This document shows positions 13,781-22,156 of a DNA stretch of 64,000 nucleotides, piece after piece. The translations under genes were made by a program, and so were the position numbers. The notes beneath the pieces are model-generated. The model had not been told where the DNA came from, did no database searches, and saw only the letters and a list, made by a program, of their open reading frames with translations. Numbering within the stretch: position 1 is the stretch's first letter; the number at the start of each line of letters is the position of its first letter. This stretch comes from Clostridiales bacterium (GTDB lineage: Bacteria; Bacillota; Clostridia; Lachnospirales; Lachnospiraceae), in the NCBI GenBank assembly GCA_012839295.1, contig DUNO01000061.1, positions 1-64,000 on the forward strand, written 5' to 3'.

Positions 13781-14440
13781 CTACCTGTTAGCCCTATAAA
13801 AGGCTTCTGCAAATCCCCTGGGTGTTATGGCTCTTATGGCAGCCCTTCTTTTCGCATAGGGTAGTTTGTTAAGCCATTCGTATTCTTCTGGACAAGGCGG
13901 GTTCCCAAATAAAACGGCGTGCCTTGTCCTTATTTCCTGGTGGGGCCTTTTAAAATTAGTCTGCTTCGGGGGATTGTAATATCCCCATAAATCAGTCGGT
14001 TTGATAAAATGCGTATCCTGTTCAAAGTACCAATGCTCAAAAGTGTATTGTGGCCTGCCCAGGAACTGCCTCAGGTATCCCCTCGGGTTCTCCATTGCCC
14101 AGAACCTCAGACTGCCGTTTATCCTGCACTGCCATATGATTTTCAGGCACGCCTCCACAACCTTTATGCCTCCTTGAAAATCCCTGGATGCATTGCCTTT
14201 TGCCAAACTGAATTCCGTACACGGAGGAGCTGCCAGGATACCATAAACGTCAGCAAATGGTATCGTCATAACATTTGTCCGGTCTGCATTCCTGAAGATC
14301 AGGAAAGTGTCATCATGCCCGGTCGCCAGAATGTCAAAATCGGGAAGGGTGACCACCCTTACATCATACCCGGCTTCCCTGTACGGCCGGCTCCAAGCTC
14401 CGGTACCGCCGCAGAGGTCTAAGATAACTTTGTTGTTCAT
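13781..14440 (-). CDS. DNA cytosine-5-type methyltransferase, short phage form
   Basis: This 219-aa protein has motif I LDLCGGTGAWS at residues 7-17, motif IV catalytic Cys in APPCTEFS at about 91-98, and motif VI ENP (MENPRGYLRQ) near residue 136. It ends with a C-terminal ITPRGFAEAF that matches the closing motif. The target recognition region is very short, so it is a minimal Dcm relative of the kind found in phages. It starts at ATG 14440, overlapping the preceding gene by ATGA. It pairs with the adenine methylase 0.5 kb downstream. Confidence 0.8.
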   Translation of the reverse strand: MNNKVILDLCGGTGAWSRPYREAGYDVRVVTLPDFDILATGHDDTFLIFRNADRTNVMTIPFADVYGILAAPPCTEFSLAKGNASRDFQGGIKVVEACLKIIWQCRINGSLRFWAMENPRGYLRQFLGRPQYTFEHWYFEQDTHFIKPTDLWGYYNPPKQTNFKRPHQEIRTRHAVLFGNPPCPEEYEWLNKLPYAKRRAAIRAITPRGFAEAFYRANR

Positions 14441-16746
14441 GCCTGCTTCCCCTCCATCTCTTTCAGGAGTAAGGATATTGCATCTAACCGCATCCTGGCT
14501 TTACGCCGACCAGGCATCGTGTCATTGTTCCGGCGGTATGTATCAACATACACGGTCAGCTTCCCAAGCTCCTCCTGCACGTCAGCAATGGTGTACTGTT
14601 CATCTATATCTTCCAGGGGGTCAGGTATTGACAGCATCTTCTCCAATAATTCCAGGGCATCAAGCTGCATCTTCTCCCTGCGGACTACAGGGGCATCCAG
14701 CTGACACTCTTTGTATGCTTCCATATTTTTGCGGTGGTCATGGATGAGGGATTTTATGTCCGGTAAGCCGTACTTGGATATCCTGTCAAAATCATATTCC
14801 GGCTCTGTCTGGATGATCTCGGCTTCTACAGTTTCAACCTGCTCAGATTCTCCCGCCTTCGGGATCCATGCACTTCCCAGCTCACACCAGTCACTATCAT
14901 CTTCATAATTGCAGCAGCCATTTATATCATGACCGCAGGTGTCGCACGGAAAAGATTCTTCCTCGGTAACGGTTTCCGTTGATTCAACAGTTTCATCCTG
15001 TTTAACAACAGATTTATTGTATTTCGATGTAGCTCCAGGGATCCAATTACATAGCCTGTCGTCACAGTCATTGCACGGTAGCCCACCATCATGATCAATC
15101 ATCTTAAACTCTTCAGGGGTCATGGTGTTGTAATTACAGCTGGAGCATTGCTTTACTACTGGCTTCCCTTCCCAGAAATCGAATATAAGAGCCTCTTCCT
15201 CAGGATCAATTACATCCGAATCATTCATGGTTTCGGGCTGATTATCCACAATTCCAGTGGCATTGTCCATGGAAGCGGGGATATCATCCGGCACCGGGTG
15301 ATTTTCTTTGAATCGTTCAAACTCATTTACAACCCTCTGGTAAGCAACTTTGAAATCTTTTCCGCTGTCTGCATTTTCGAAGGCAATATAATCCTCCTGC
15401 CGCTCCGCAAAATACGTGTATGCGAACACCTCGAAGCTATCAGTCCGGGATCCGATATCGGCAGGGCTTAAGTGTTTGCCATGCAGCATATCAAAGAATT
15501 GATCTACGGTTTGTGACCGCATCCATCCATAGCCTGCATTGTCATCCTCAAATACGCCTAGCTCCCAGTTACTTTTCTTGGGCTGCCCTTTTAAAACCCT
15601 GCCAACCCCCGCAAGCTTCTCCTGGACTTCTGCGACACACTTTGGTGCCAAATTATGTATCTGTGTTACTTCGTCCAGCGTCATGCTGCAAAGCTTTTCG
15701 ATTGTATTAATTCCGGCACGTTTCAAGCAGTTATATGTTCGGACACTAAGATCCAGATCATCAATCAGCCCGGATTCCTCCGGCTCCGATTCATCCGCAT
15801 TGTCCTCAGGAAGGGAGGTACCATCCGGTTTCTTATCGTCATATACCGGATATTTTAAATACAGATCCATGAATTCATCGGTGGGCATTTCTGCCTTATC
15901 ATTGTCCCATTGGATCTCTACCTTCCCCGGGGCATTGCCATGGCTCCCGTGGAGCATGAATCTAAATTTGGGATGTCCATTCTCCGCCGGCAGTGTTTGA
16001 CCATGGTTCCCATGAAAACTCAGAAAATCTTTACAGGCTTCCTCCTTGCCTTTTTTAGTGATATCTTCTTCGAGGAACCGCCTCCATATAACCAGGGAGC
16101 ACCACTCTTCGCTCATTAAATGATCTAATATTTCTTTGGCTTTATCATGCTTTCCAATAGCTCCAAGTTGATCTCGGGAAAGTCCCTCCGGCTCCGACTT
16201 GTCGCAATTGTCACACTCTTCTGATATTCCAGCGGAGCATTTCAATCCTTCTTCTCCGGTTTCGTTAATCTGATCACGGATGAAACATTCAGGTCGCTGT
16301 TCTGCATGCAGAACGGTTTCGATTTCCTTAGTTGGCTGCTTCATCTCTCTGATTTCTGCTCTCGTGGTTGCAATTGTTACTTGCTCCAGTTGCTCATCTG
16401 ATAATGTCAGCATCTCAGCCAGTTTACTGCTCGAAAAATCTTTGTACTGGTCGAGCAGAATAGGTGAGTTTCCGTCCTTAGAAAATTTATCATTGATACT
16501 CATGAACTGGCTCGCGCTGGATTTACCAATACCAAATTCACCTTTTGCAAATTCCCATATATTTTGATAATCATCCCTTTTAAAGAGCTCATTATCCCTG
16601 ACGTATTTAAGATAGTACCCTATTGCTACAAAACTTCTGCTTGCGCTGTTAATATTGTCCTGGATAAAAACCTTAACATCTTTGTACTGGAGGTTTTTAT
16701 ACCATTCCGGATTAGGATCTATAGTCCCCTGTAGTTCTTCGTTCAC
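14437..16746 (-). CDS. Large phage protein with RNA polymerase alpha-CTD-like domain
   Basis: This 769-aa multidomain protein starts at GTG 16746, which follows AAGGAGG and overlaps the previous stop (GTGA). Residues about 15-135 form a DUF3102-like or plasmid-type HTH region (FVAIGYYLKYVRDNE, FGIGKSSASQFMSIND). Residues about 327-383 (bases 15598-15768) are an alpha-[20 protein letters not shown], then IHNLAPKCVAEVQEKL. I count about 27 of 53 positions identical to the host rpoA at 36911-37870, including Arg265, Asn268, Cys269 and Asn294 equivalents. Gly296 and Ser299 equivalents are Ala and Cys. Two Cys clusters follow (CSSCNY...CNDCDDRLC; CDTCGH...CC). A transcription-related role is inferred. 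Confidence 0.8.
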   Translation of the reverse strand: MNEELQGTIDPNPEWYKNLQYKDVKVFIQDNINSASRSFVAIGYYLKYVRDNELFKRDDYQNIWEFAKGEFGIGKSSASQFMSINDKFSKDGNSPILLDQYKDFSSSKLAEMLTLSDEQLEQVTIATTRAEIREMKQPTKEIETVLHAEQRPECFIRDQINETGEEGLKCSAGISEECDNCDKSEPEGLSRDQLGAIGKHDKAKEILDHLMSEEWCSLVIWRRFLEEDITKKGKEEACKDFLSFHGNHGQTLPAENGHPKFRFMLHGSHGNAPGKVEIQWDNDKAEMPTDEFMDLYLKYPVYDDKKPDGTSLPEDNADESEPEESGLIDDLDLSVRTYNCLKRAGINTIEKLCSMTLDEVTQIHNLAPKCVAEVQEKLAGVGRVLKGQPKKSNWELGVFEDDNAGYGWMRSQTVDQFFDMLHGKHLSPADIGSRTDSFEVFAYTYFAERQEDYIAFENADSGKDFKVAYQRVVNEFERFKENHPVPDDIPASMDNATGIVDNQPETMNDSDVIDPEEEALIFDFWEGKPVVKQCSSCNYNTMTPEEFKMIDHDGGLPCNDCDDRLCNWIPGATSKYNKSVVKQDETVESTETVTEEESFPCDTCGHDINGCCNYEDDSDWCELGSAWIPKAGESEQVETVEAEIIQTEPEYDFDRISKYGLPDIKSLIHDHRKNMEAYKECQLDAPVVRREKMQLDALELLEKMLSIPDPLEDIDEQYTIADVQEELGKLTVYVDTYRRNNDTMPGRRKARMRLDAISLLLKEMEGKQA

Positions 16747-17030
16747 TCGAATCCCTCCTTTAACTCTTTTATAAATTCCCTGGCCTGCTCCATACCGTAT
16801 ATTACCCGGAAGTCGCATCCCATCTGCATAAACTGCTCACGTTGCCATACCTGTATCCCGGACAGCTTTCCGATAACCCGTTTCAGCTCCACGAAATAAA
16901 CTTTGCCATGAGGAAAAAGATATATCCGGTCCGGCACCCCGGGATTGTCCGGGCTGATGAACTTATACGACTTACCGCCGAGTTTCTTAATCTGGGTATT
17001 TAGCCAGCTTTCAATCTCACTTTCTAGCAT
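16743..17030 (-). CDS. VRR-NUC domain nuclease
   Basis: This 95-aa protein matches the whole VRR-NUC fold. It has an initial helix ESEIESWLNTQIKKLGG, the active-site motif GVPDRIYLFP (Asp), VYFVELKRVIGKLS (Glu-x-Lys) and a final Q in QVWQREQF. Such standalone phage nucleases are holliday-junction-like or repair nucleases and often sit by the replication helicase. It overlaps genes on both sides by a few bases. All expected catalytic residues are present. Confidence 0.85.
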   Translation of the reverse strand: MLESEIESWLNTQIKKLGGKSYKFISPDNPGVPDRIYLFPHGKVYFVELKRVIGKLSGIQVWQREQFMQMGCDFRVIYGMEQAREFIKELKEGFE

Positions 17031-17242
17031 ACTGCCCTCCTGACCATCTCCTGGTCTATGCTTTCCACCAGCCCCGCCAGGATATCACGGCACAGCTGGC
17101 AGTCATATTTCCTGTCCAGGGCATACACCTCCTGCATCATTGCGTCAGTGTCGTACCCGGTATCAGGGTTAGTCCATTTTTTATAAAACACATTATAGGT
17201 TTCGTGGAATATCTGTCTTACCTGTTTTTGGTCTGGTACCAT
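17024..17242 (-). CDS. 72-aa phage protein of unknown function
   Basis: ATG 17242 follows CAGGAGGTAG. The product is helical (PDQKQVRQIFHETYNVFYKK, LDRKYDCQLCRDILAGLV). It has the pattern of small proteins commonly encoded before VRR-NUC genes in clostridial phages. No function is known to me. It is the first gene after the GTTCCCA cluster. Confidence 0.6.
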   Translation of the reverse strand: MVPDQKQVRQIFHETYNVFYKKWTNPDTGYDTDAMMQEVYALDRKYDCQLCRDILAGLVESIDQEMVRRAVC

Positions 17243-17257
17243 ATCTACCTCCTGTGA

Positions 17258-17516
17258 GTACCCAAAGTTCCCACGGAGTTCCCAACCACTTGGGAACCGT
17301 CAAAGCCCTGATTTTTAAGGCAAAACTGGCATAGTTCCCAAAGTTCCCAAACTTTTTCGCGCGTATAGAAAATACTTTTTTATTTTTATAATTCTTATAT
17401 AGTTGTTAAAATTTCTGGGAACCGCACTTTTTTGGGAACTACGACCCTCAAAGCCTTGATTTTACTGGGTTTTCATGGTTCCCACTTTTTCAAAAACCGT
17501 GGGAACCGCTGGGAAC
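17258..17516. repeat. GTTCCCA iteron cluster, candidate phage replication origin
   Basis: Ten exact GTTCCCA/TGGGAAC heptamers lie in 250 bases. GTTCCCA starts at 17267, 17278, 17334, 17343 and 17478. TGGGAAC starts at 17291, 17416, 17433, 17500 and 17510. A near match lies at 17258. Two modules, 17291-17340 and 17433-17484, each contain TCAAAGCC(C/T)TGATTTT bracketed by inverted heptamers. Between them is an AT-rich stretch (about 17358-17415). Iterons plus an AT-rich region next to the replicative helicase gene fit an origin. The 285-base gap holds no gene. Confidence 0.6.
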
Positions 17517-17527
17517 TGGGGAGCCGG

Positions 17528-19417
17528 TCATTTGCCTTGTCCGGTTGCGCTCTTCCATCTTTCATCCGGCCATCCACCGTCGGTGGGATCATCTGCCCCG
17601 AATGGAAGCTGTGTCTGCCCGACCGGCTCAAATTCCGTATCCGGCTCAATAAGGCATATACACCATAGTTTAGTATTGTTAATACTGACCTTTTTAAATT
17701 CACGGTTTTCAGTATATTCCGTATATCCTTTCTGTTTCATCCAGCTTGCGAGGGCTTTTGAATCATAACCCCCGTCATTGCATAACCTTTCAAATACTGT
17801 TTTAAGTATGTTGGTCCTGCCCTTGGATAAGCTTCCCCAGCACTCACCATTCGGGGAGTATCCACCGTTTATGAGTTTATAGTGGTTCGCTGCTATCATG
17901 TCCCGCAGGTATTCATAAGCCCTCAGGTTCATGTCAACTGATTCCCTGGAGTGGAGGTACTTTTCAATGTCACCAGCTGTCAGGGCGTTCCCGTCACAGA
18001 AAATCCACCTGGTTGCCAGTGCATCAGCTGTCAGTATGATTGCGGCTGCCATGGTCTGCTTTTCCGTGGAATCAGTTCCCAGGGCATTATAAAACTCCTT
18101 GTAAAGCCTTGCCGCTTCTTCCTTGGCAGCATCATTGCTCAGGATTTCAATAAACCGCCTTCCTGCATCCCCGTAATTCTTCCGGATGATATCCGCCACT
18201 TTTGGGGCATCCTCAAAAAGCTTGCCCTTACATTCGATTTCTATGATCCTGTTGACGGCGCCACCCCCGGATGAAGCGTTGGTGACCGGGGATTCCCCGG
18301 AAGTCAGGGTACAGTTCTTCCATGTCGGTGTATCCTGGATCCCGCCGGTTTTCTTTCCCCTTAAACGCCCGATCCCTTCACAGATCATATAGACAATCCC
18401 TTCAAACATCTTCTTGTCCTTGACCAGCTGGAATTCATCCAGGATGAGCGGCATGCTGTTCGTAAAACCCTCCAGGAGCTCAATTGCTACCTGGGTACCA
18501 TTAAAGGTCTGTATGTATCCGTCCTCTGCCGGGTTTGCCCATACGGAGGCTGCAAGCATCAGGGAAACGGTCTTTCCTGCCTCCGTGCCTCCCCATAAAT
18601 GGACCATAAAATTAAGTTTGCCCAGGATCCTTATAAGCACGCTGGCAAAACTGGCAGCCAACATGATTTTTGCAGGGGAATCCGTAGAACGCACCGCCTT
18701 GGCAACCTTTAGCCACTCCTCGAAATCGCCCTCCGGCCTAACGGAATCGTATATGATCTTGAAGTTATTCACCCCATCAAATATCAGGTCATCGACATAA
18801 GGGCTGAACCCGTCACTGTTTGTCCACCCGAGCCGGCCGACTGATTTATGGTGGGGAAGGATATCATAATTGATGTTTTCCACGTCATGGAGGTAGCGCA
18901 CCAGGTATTTTGAGTTTTCGGAAGTAACCGCAACACCGTTATTGGCAAGCTCAAGGATATTGTTTGCACTGGCGATCGTCCGCCTCTCGTATATCTCATC
19001 CCTCCAAAACTTGCCTTTACGGAATGCAATGCGTATCTTTTCTATCCCGGTATCGATGTTGGTCAGGCATTCCACCGGCATGATCGGGTGTACGCATGCA
19101 ATGTCCTCGCCGTTGCGTTCATTCCTCCGGGAGACACCGAAATCATCCGCCAGCCATTCCCCGGTCTTAAGCTCCATCTCCTGGCCGTCAAACTGGGTCA
19201 CGTTGTCTATTATTACGCCCCTTCCGGCCTGTTCCTCGGCATAAGCCTTTAGCATCCTCCCAAAATCCTTGAACCCGACACTGGCCGCATTTTCTTTTAA
19301 TGACGTGAATACCTGATTATACTTGAACCGGTTGTTCCTGAGGTCAAACAAAAGCTTGTAAGGGGCTTCCGTATTGAATTCCTGTTTAGTAAACTGCCTG
19401 ACGGCTTCATCTGCCAT
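17528..19417 (-). CDS. DUF927 superfamily replicative helicase
   Basis: This 629-aa protein has its DUF927 core in the middle. It includes SVGRLGWTNSDGFSPY, Walker A WGGTEAGKTVSL near residue 275, Walker B MPLILDEFQ near 325, and an arginine-finger-like GAVNRIIEIEC near 400. It is the superfamily III type ATPase that acts as the replicative helicase of many Firmicutes phages. The N-terminal region is not a recognisable primase. The C-terminus may contact DNA (WMKQKGYTEY). It ends eleven bases before the iteron cluster and overlaps the preceding gene by eleven bases. Confidence 0.85.
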   Translation of the reverse strand: MADEAVRQFTKQEFNTEAPYKLLFDLRNNRFKYNQVFTSLKENAASVGFKDFGRMLKAYAEEQAGRGVIIDNVTQFDGQEMELKTGEWLADDFGVSRRNERNGEDIACVHPIMPVECLTNIDTGIEKIRIAFRKGKFWRDEIYERRTIASANNILELANNGVAVTSENSKYLVRYLHDVENINYDILPHHKSVGRLGWTNSDGFSPYVDDLIFDGVNNFKIIYDSVRPEGDFEEWLKVAKAVRSTDSPAKIMLAASFASVLIRILGKLNFMVHLWGGTEAGKTVSLMLAASVWANPAEDGYIQTFNGTQVAIELLEGFTNSMPLILDEFQLVKDKKMFEGIVYMICEGIGRLRGKKTGGIQDTPTWKNCTLTSGESPVTNASSGGGAVNRIIEIECKGKLFEDAPKVADIIRKNYGDAGRRFIEILSNDAAKEEAARLYKEFYNALGTDSTEKQTMAAAIILTADALATRWIFCDGNALTAGDIEKYLHSRESVDMNLRAYEYLRDMIAANHYKLINGGYSPNGECWGSLSKGRTNILKTVFERLCNDGGYDSKALASWMKQKGYTEYTENREFKKVSINNTKLWCICLIEPDTEFEPVGQTQLPFGADDPTDGGWPDERWKSATGQGK

Positions 19418-19691
19418 ATTTCTCGATTACCCCCTTACGCTCTTCATGTGTCCCGCTTTCCAATATTTCAAGATCCCTTTCATACCGCAGTACATATTCC
19501 ATGCATGCCGCCCAGTCGTCCGACATGGGTTCGAAGCCTTTTAGTATTGTCCTGTACCCGTTGACCATCTTTATGAGGAGCTCCCTTGTGGCGACATAAG
19601 ACGTTTTCCTGTCCTGTCTGGTTGTTGCAGGCTTTTCGCGCTTTGGCTTATGCTGCATCCATACAGCCATCTTCTGACGGTAGCTCCGCAT
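19407..19691 (-). CDS. 94-aa basic phage protein
   Basis: ATG 19691 lies two bases after the ERCC4-type nuclease stop, and the last codons overlap the helicase start. The N-terminus is basic (KMAVWMQHKPKREKPATTR); the rest is helical (WAACMEYVLRYERDLEILE). No family is recognised. Its place between a nuclease and the helicase suggests a replication accessory, such as a loader, but nothing in the sequence shows it. Confidence 0.55.
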   Translation of the reverse strand: MRSYRQKMAVWMQHKPKREKPATTRQDRKTSYVATRELLIKMVNGYRTILKGFEPMSDDWAACMEYVLRYERDLEILESGTHEERKGVIEKYGR

Positions 19692-19693
19692 GG

Positions 19694-20206
19694 TTAATCA
19701 CCACCCAGGATCTCAACTATCACTTTCCCGGCGTCACCACGGCTACAGAAGCGGAACTCTACCCCGTATTTCTCCTGCATGGTCTTCATGGCCTTGGAAA
19801 GCGTCTCACCGCTCGTAGGAGGCCTCATTCCGGCTACAGGAAGGCCTTTCCGCTGCATGGACTTAATCTTCCGCTCAAATGCGTCTATACGTGGATTACG
19901 CCAGAGGGCTACATCATCGATGTTTTTTATTCCCCATCCATGTTCCACTAGGATGATTAATTTAATTCCATGCTCCTGTGCCAGTTGGCACTCCCTCCGG
20001 AAACGGGGATGTTCTTTGCCGCAGATATTGCCCACGCATTCCTGAAGGTCTTTCTTGCTGTCTATAACAATGGATAAATCTTTTATGTTCGCATAATCCC
20101 CAACAGGGAGTTTGCTCCGTAAGAGTTTTACCCCGAGCTTTTCCAGCTGGGCATTCTCGATTTTATGTTTATCTGCCTGCTGTCTAGTGTCTTCAATTAT
20201 TGTCAA
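19694..20206 (-). CDS. ERCC4-domain nuclease
   Basis: This 170-aa protein starts at TTG 20206 after AAAGGAG. The N-terminus has the ERCC4/XPF nuclease layout: IIEDTRQQADKH, KLPVGDYAN and VIDSKKDLQE, where the usual ERK catalytic motif appears as DSKK. Later it has IKLIILVEHGWG. It would cleave branched or flap DNA during phage recombination or replication. The lack of Glu at the ERK position, replaced by Asp, is a conservative change. It follows the MBL hydrolase gene after a 110-base gap. Confidence 0.75.
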   Translation of the reverse strand: MTIIEDTRQQADKHKIENAQLEKLGVKLLRSKLPVGDYANIKDLSIVIDSKKDLQECVGNICGKEHPRFRRECQLAQEHGIKLIILVEHGWGIKNIDDVALWRNPRIDAFERKIKSMQRKGLPVAGMRPPTSGETLSKAMKTMQEKYGVEFRFCSRGDAGKVIVEILGGD

Positions 20207-20317
20207 TCTTATTGCTCCTTTCTCCGGGATGGGGGTCAGCCACCCCGGTATAAATCGGATAAGTAGGTCTATTCCATTCCGGATAAAATTTGTGATATGT
20301 TATACCGGAGGTGCTAA

Positions 20318-21070
20318 TTAATTAAATGGTAAGGAGTCCAGGTCCACGCAAAGTCCCTTGTCCGCTATAAAGACATTTACGCTGGGCCCGACGATCCCCT
20401 GCACCTCTTCCCGGAACAGTCTCTCGTCAGAATTGCTGTCTGATAAGTGCAGCAGGATTACATTATCCAGGTAAGTACTTATATTCGCCCGGATAAACTC
20501 CTTGCATGTCTCAAGCTCCATATGGGACTGGATGATCCTGTCCCTGAGCCCTTTCGCTGCTTCTCCCTGGTGCATACGTCTGTCTATGATCTTCTGGCTG
20601 TAATTGCACTCGACCATGATATGGTTGACTTCCCTTTTCCTGAAATTCTGCTTTATGTATTCCGTATCCGAGGCAAAGAGCAGGTCGCCCATATCAGCAT
20701 GCCAGACCAAAAAACCGAACGGCTCTGCTGCATCATGCACTACATTAAACGGTGTTACCTTGAAGCCCCCTAATTGGTACCAGTATCCCGGACGCATGAC
20801 CGATACAACCAGGCGGCCGGTATCAAGTTTTTCTGCCGTGCCCCGGGATGTGTAAACCATGATCCCTGTACTGACATAATCCTTGGCATAAGCGGCATGG
20901 TCACCGTGTTCATGGGTGACCAGGACACCGGCAATCTTCGATATGTTGAAATCTAAGGCCTCTTTGACTTTTTTGAAGGGAAGCCCAGCCTCCAGGACCA
21001 GGCATTCCTCCTCATTCTCCAGGAGGTAACAGTTACCTGTTGAATCGCTCCCTAAACATTTAAGCTTCAT
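20318..21070 (-). CDS. MBL-fold metallohydrolase, possible exonuclease
   Basis: This 250-aa protein starts at ATG 21070, one base after the RecT stop, with GGAGGG upstream. It carries LVTHEHGDHAAYAKD (metal site) and FASDTEY, and an HLSDSNSDE near the end, like the YycJ/WalJ group. In this phage type the gene regularly sits after RecT. No RecE or YqaJ exonuclease is present, so it is a candidate for the end-processing nuclease. That last point is inference. Confidence 0.75.
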   Translation of the reverse strand: MKLKCLGSDSTGNCYLLENEEECLVLEAGLPFKKVKEALDFNISKIAGVLVTHEHGDHAAYAKDYVSTGIMVYTSRGTAEKLDTGRLVVSVMRPGYWYQLGGFKVTPFNVVHDAAEPFGFLVWHADMGDLLFASDTEYIKQNFRKREVNHIMVECNYSQKIIDRRMHQGEAAKGLRDRIIQSHMELETCKEFIRANISTYLDNVILLHLSDSNSDERLFREEVQGIVGPSVNVFIADKGLCVDLDSLPFN

Positions 21071-21071
21071 A

Positions 21072-22010
21072 TCATCCCTCCGGCATCCAGTCAGGCTTAT
21101 CAGGTTGCGCCTGCTTGTCCTGTTTAGGTTCGGCAAACTCCTCTGAGTTGGCGTTGATCTTTATGTCATGGGCAACTACCTCATCAACCGTAACCTCGCT
21201 ATTATCAACGTAATGCGGGTTCCCTTGCTCATCGATTACCGCCATGTCCCTGGTATATGCGTCCTCCATTTCAATGCTCATGATTCCCCATTTACTGATC
21301 AGCTGGCGGATCATGGTTTTCTCGGCCATCTCATCAAAGGATTTATACCAGAAGGAAGAATATTTCCAGAGTTCCTTTTCGGGTATCTCCCCTTTCTGTA
21401 GCCTCCTGTATGCCTCCAGGCTAAAAGCCTGTGAATATGTATCCGCATGCTTTTCCATCTTGGCCTTGGACCAATAAAGCTGTTTCTTGAATCCGTTAAT
21501 TAGCTCGAAATATGCCAGATAACCGATGATAGGCAGATTCTCCTTTACCTCATCATCTTCTATAAACTCGAATTTGGGCTTGCCGGTATATCTGTCACGG
21601 CCTAAATATTCCCCTTCATGGATGTAGATACAGTCAATGTCGAGATACTGGCCTGTCCGCATTGCCAGTTGTTTATACCCCTTGGCTCCCAGCTGGAATT
21701 GGGCTTCTACCGAAATGACGTTTCCATTCCGGTCTTTTTTCTTATATGGCACCATATAATACTGGCCAAGCTGGGGGCTGGGGGAAAGGTTTAATGCTTC
21801 CCCCAGTAGCGCTGAACTTAAGATGCTGGTATTGCTACATTCCTGTAGCGCCGGGTTCGCCTGCACTGCCGATACCACACTGGCAATGAAACGCTGGCTG
21901 TTTTTCTGTCCTGCCACCTGGATGATATTTGCCCTGACTTTTTCATTAGCCAGGTATGACGCTATGCCTGTTTTTTGCGGCTGTGTTGCTACTGCGTTTT
22001 TATCTGCCAT
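21072..22010 (-). CDS. recT: RecT-family single-strand annealing protein
   Basis: This 312-aa protein has the RecT core: IIQVAGQKNSQRFIASVVSA, NPALQECSNTSILSSALL, LSPSPQLGQYYMVPYKKK and QFQLGAKGYKQLAMRTGQY. It pairs complementary single strands in phage recombination. The C-terminal 40 residues are acidic and Gln-rich with a closing DWMPEG that may contact SSB. It lies between a Rad50-like ATPase and the MBL hydrolase. AAGGAGG precedes ATG 22010. Confidence 0.9.
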   Translation of the reverse strand: MADKNAVATQPQKTGIASYLANEKVRANIIQVAGQKNSQRFIASVVSAVQANPALQECSNTSILSSALLGEALNLSPSPQLGQYYMVPYKKKDRNGNVISVEAQFQLGAKGYKQLAMRTGQYLDIDCIYIHEGEYLGRDRYTGKPKFEFIEDDEVKENLPIIGYLAYFELINGFKKQLYWSKAKMEKHADTYSQAFSLEAYRRLQKGEIPEKELWKYSSFWYKSFDEMAEKTMIRQLISKWGIMSIEMEDAYTRDMAVIDEQGNPHYVDNSEVTVDEVVAHDIKINANSEEFAEPKQDKQAQPDKPDWMPEG

Positions 22011-22015
22011 AATAA

Positions 22016-22156
22016 CTAAACCTCCTTAATGTCAATGCGGATAATGGTGCCGCATTTGTAAACTGTTATTTTCTTGTCCTGGCTGTCAACCCTGTTTGTC
22101 AGCCCGGATTTTATAGCCTCCACTGCCCTTTCAGTCCAATCAAAATCAATTTTCAC
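22016..22156 (-). CDS. 46-aa phage protein between ATPase and RecT
   Basis: GTG 22156 overlaps the ATPase stop by one base, and the frame ends at TAG 22016, within the RecT ribosome site. The product begins VKIDFDWTERAVEAIKSG and continues with a beta-like KKITVYKCGTIIRI. Its length and coupling favour a real gene. The function is unknown. Confidence 0.5.
   Translation of the reverse strand: MKIDFDWTERAVEAIKSGLTNRVDSQDKKITVYKCGTIIRIDIKEV

Noticed and set aside
17258-17516. The repeat cluster as a CRISPR array
   Set aside because: Repeats are only seven bases, in both orientations and with irregular spacing; no cas genes are adjacent. The Cas2-like gene is 8 kb away and stands alone.
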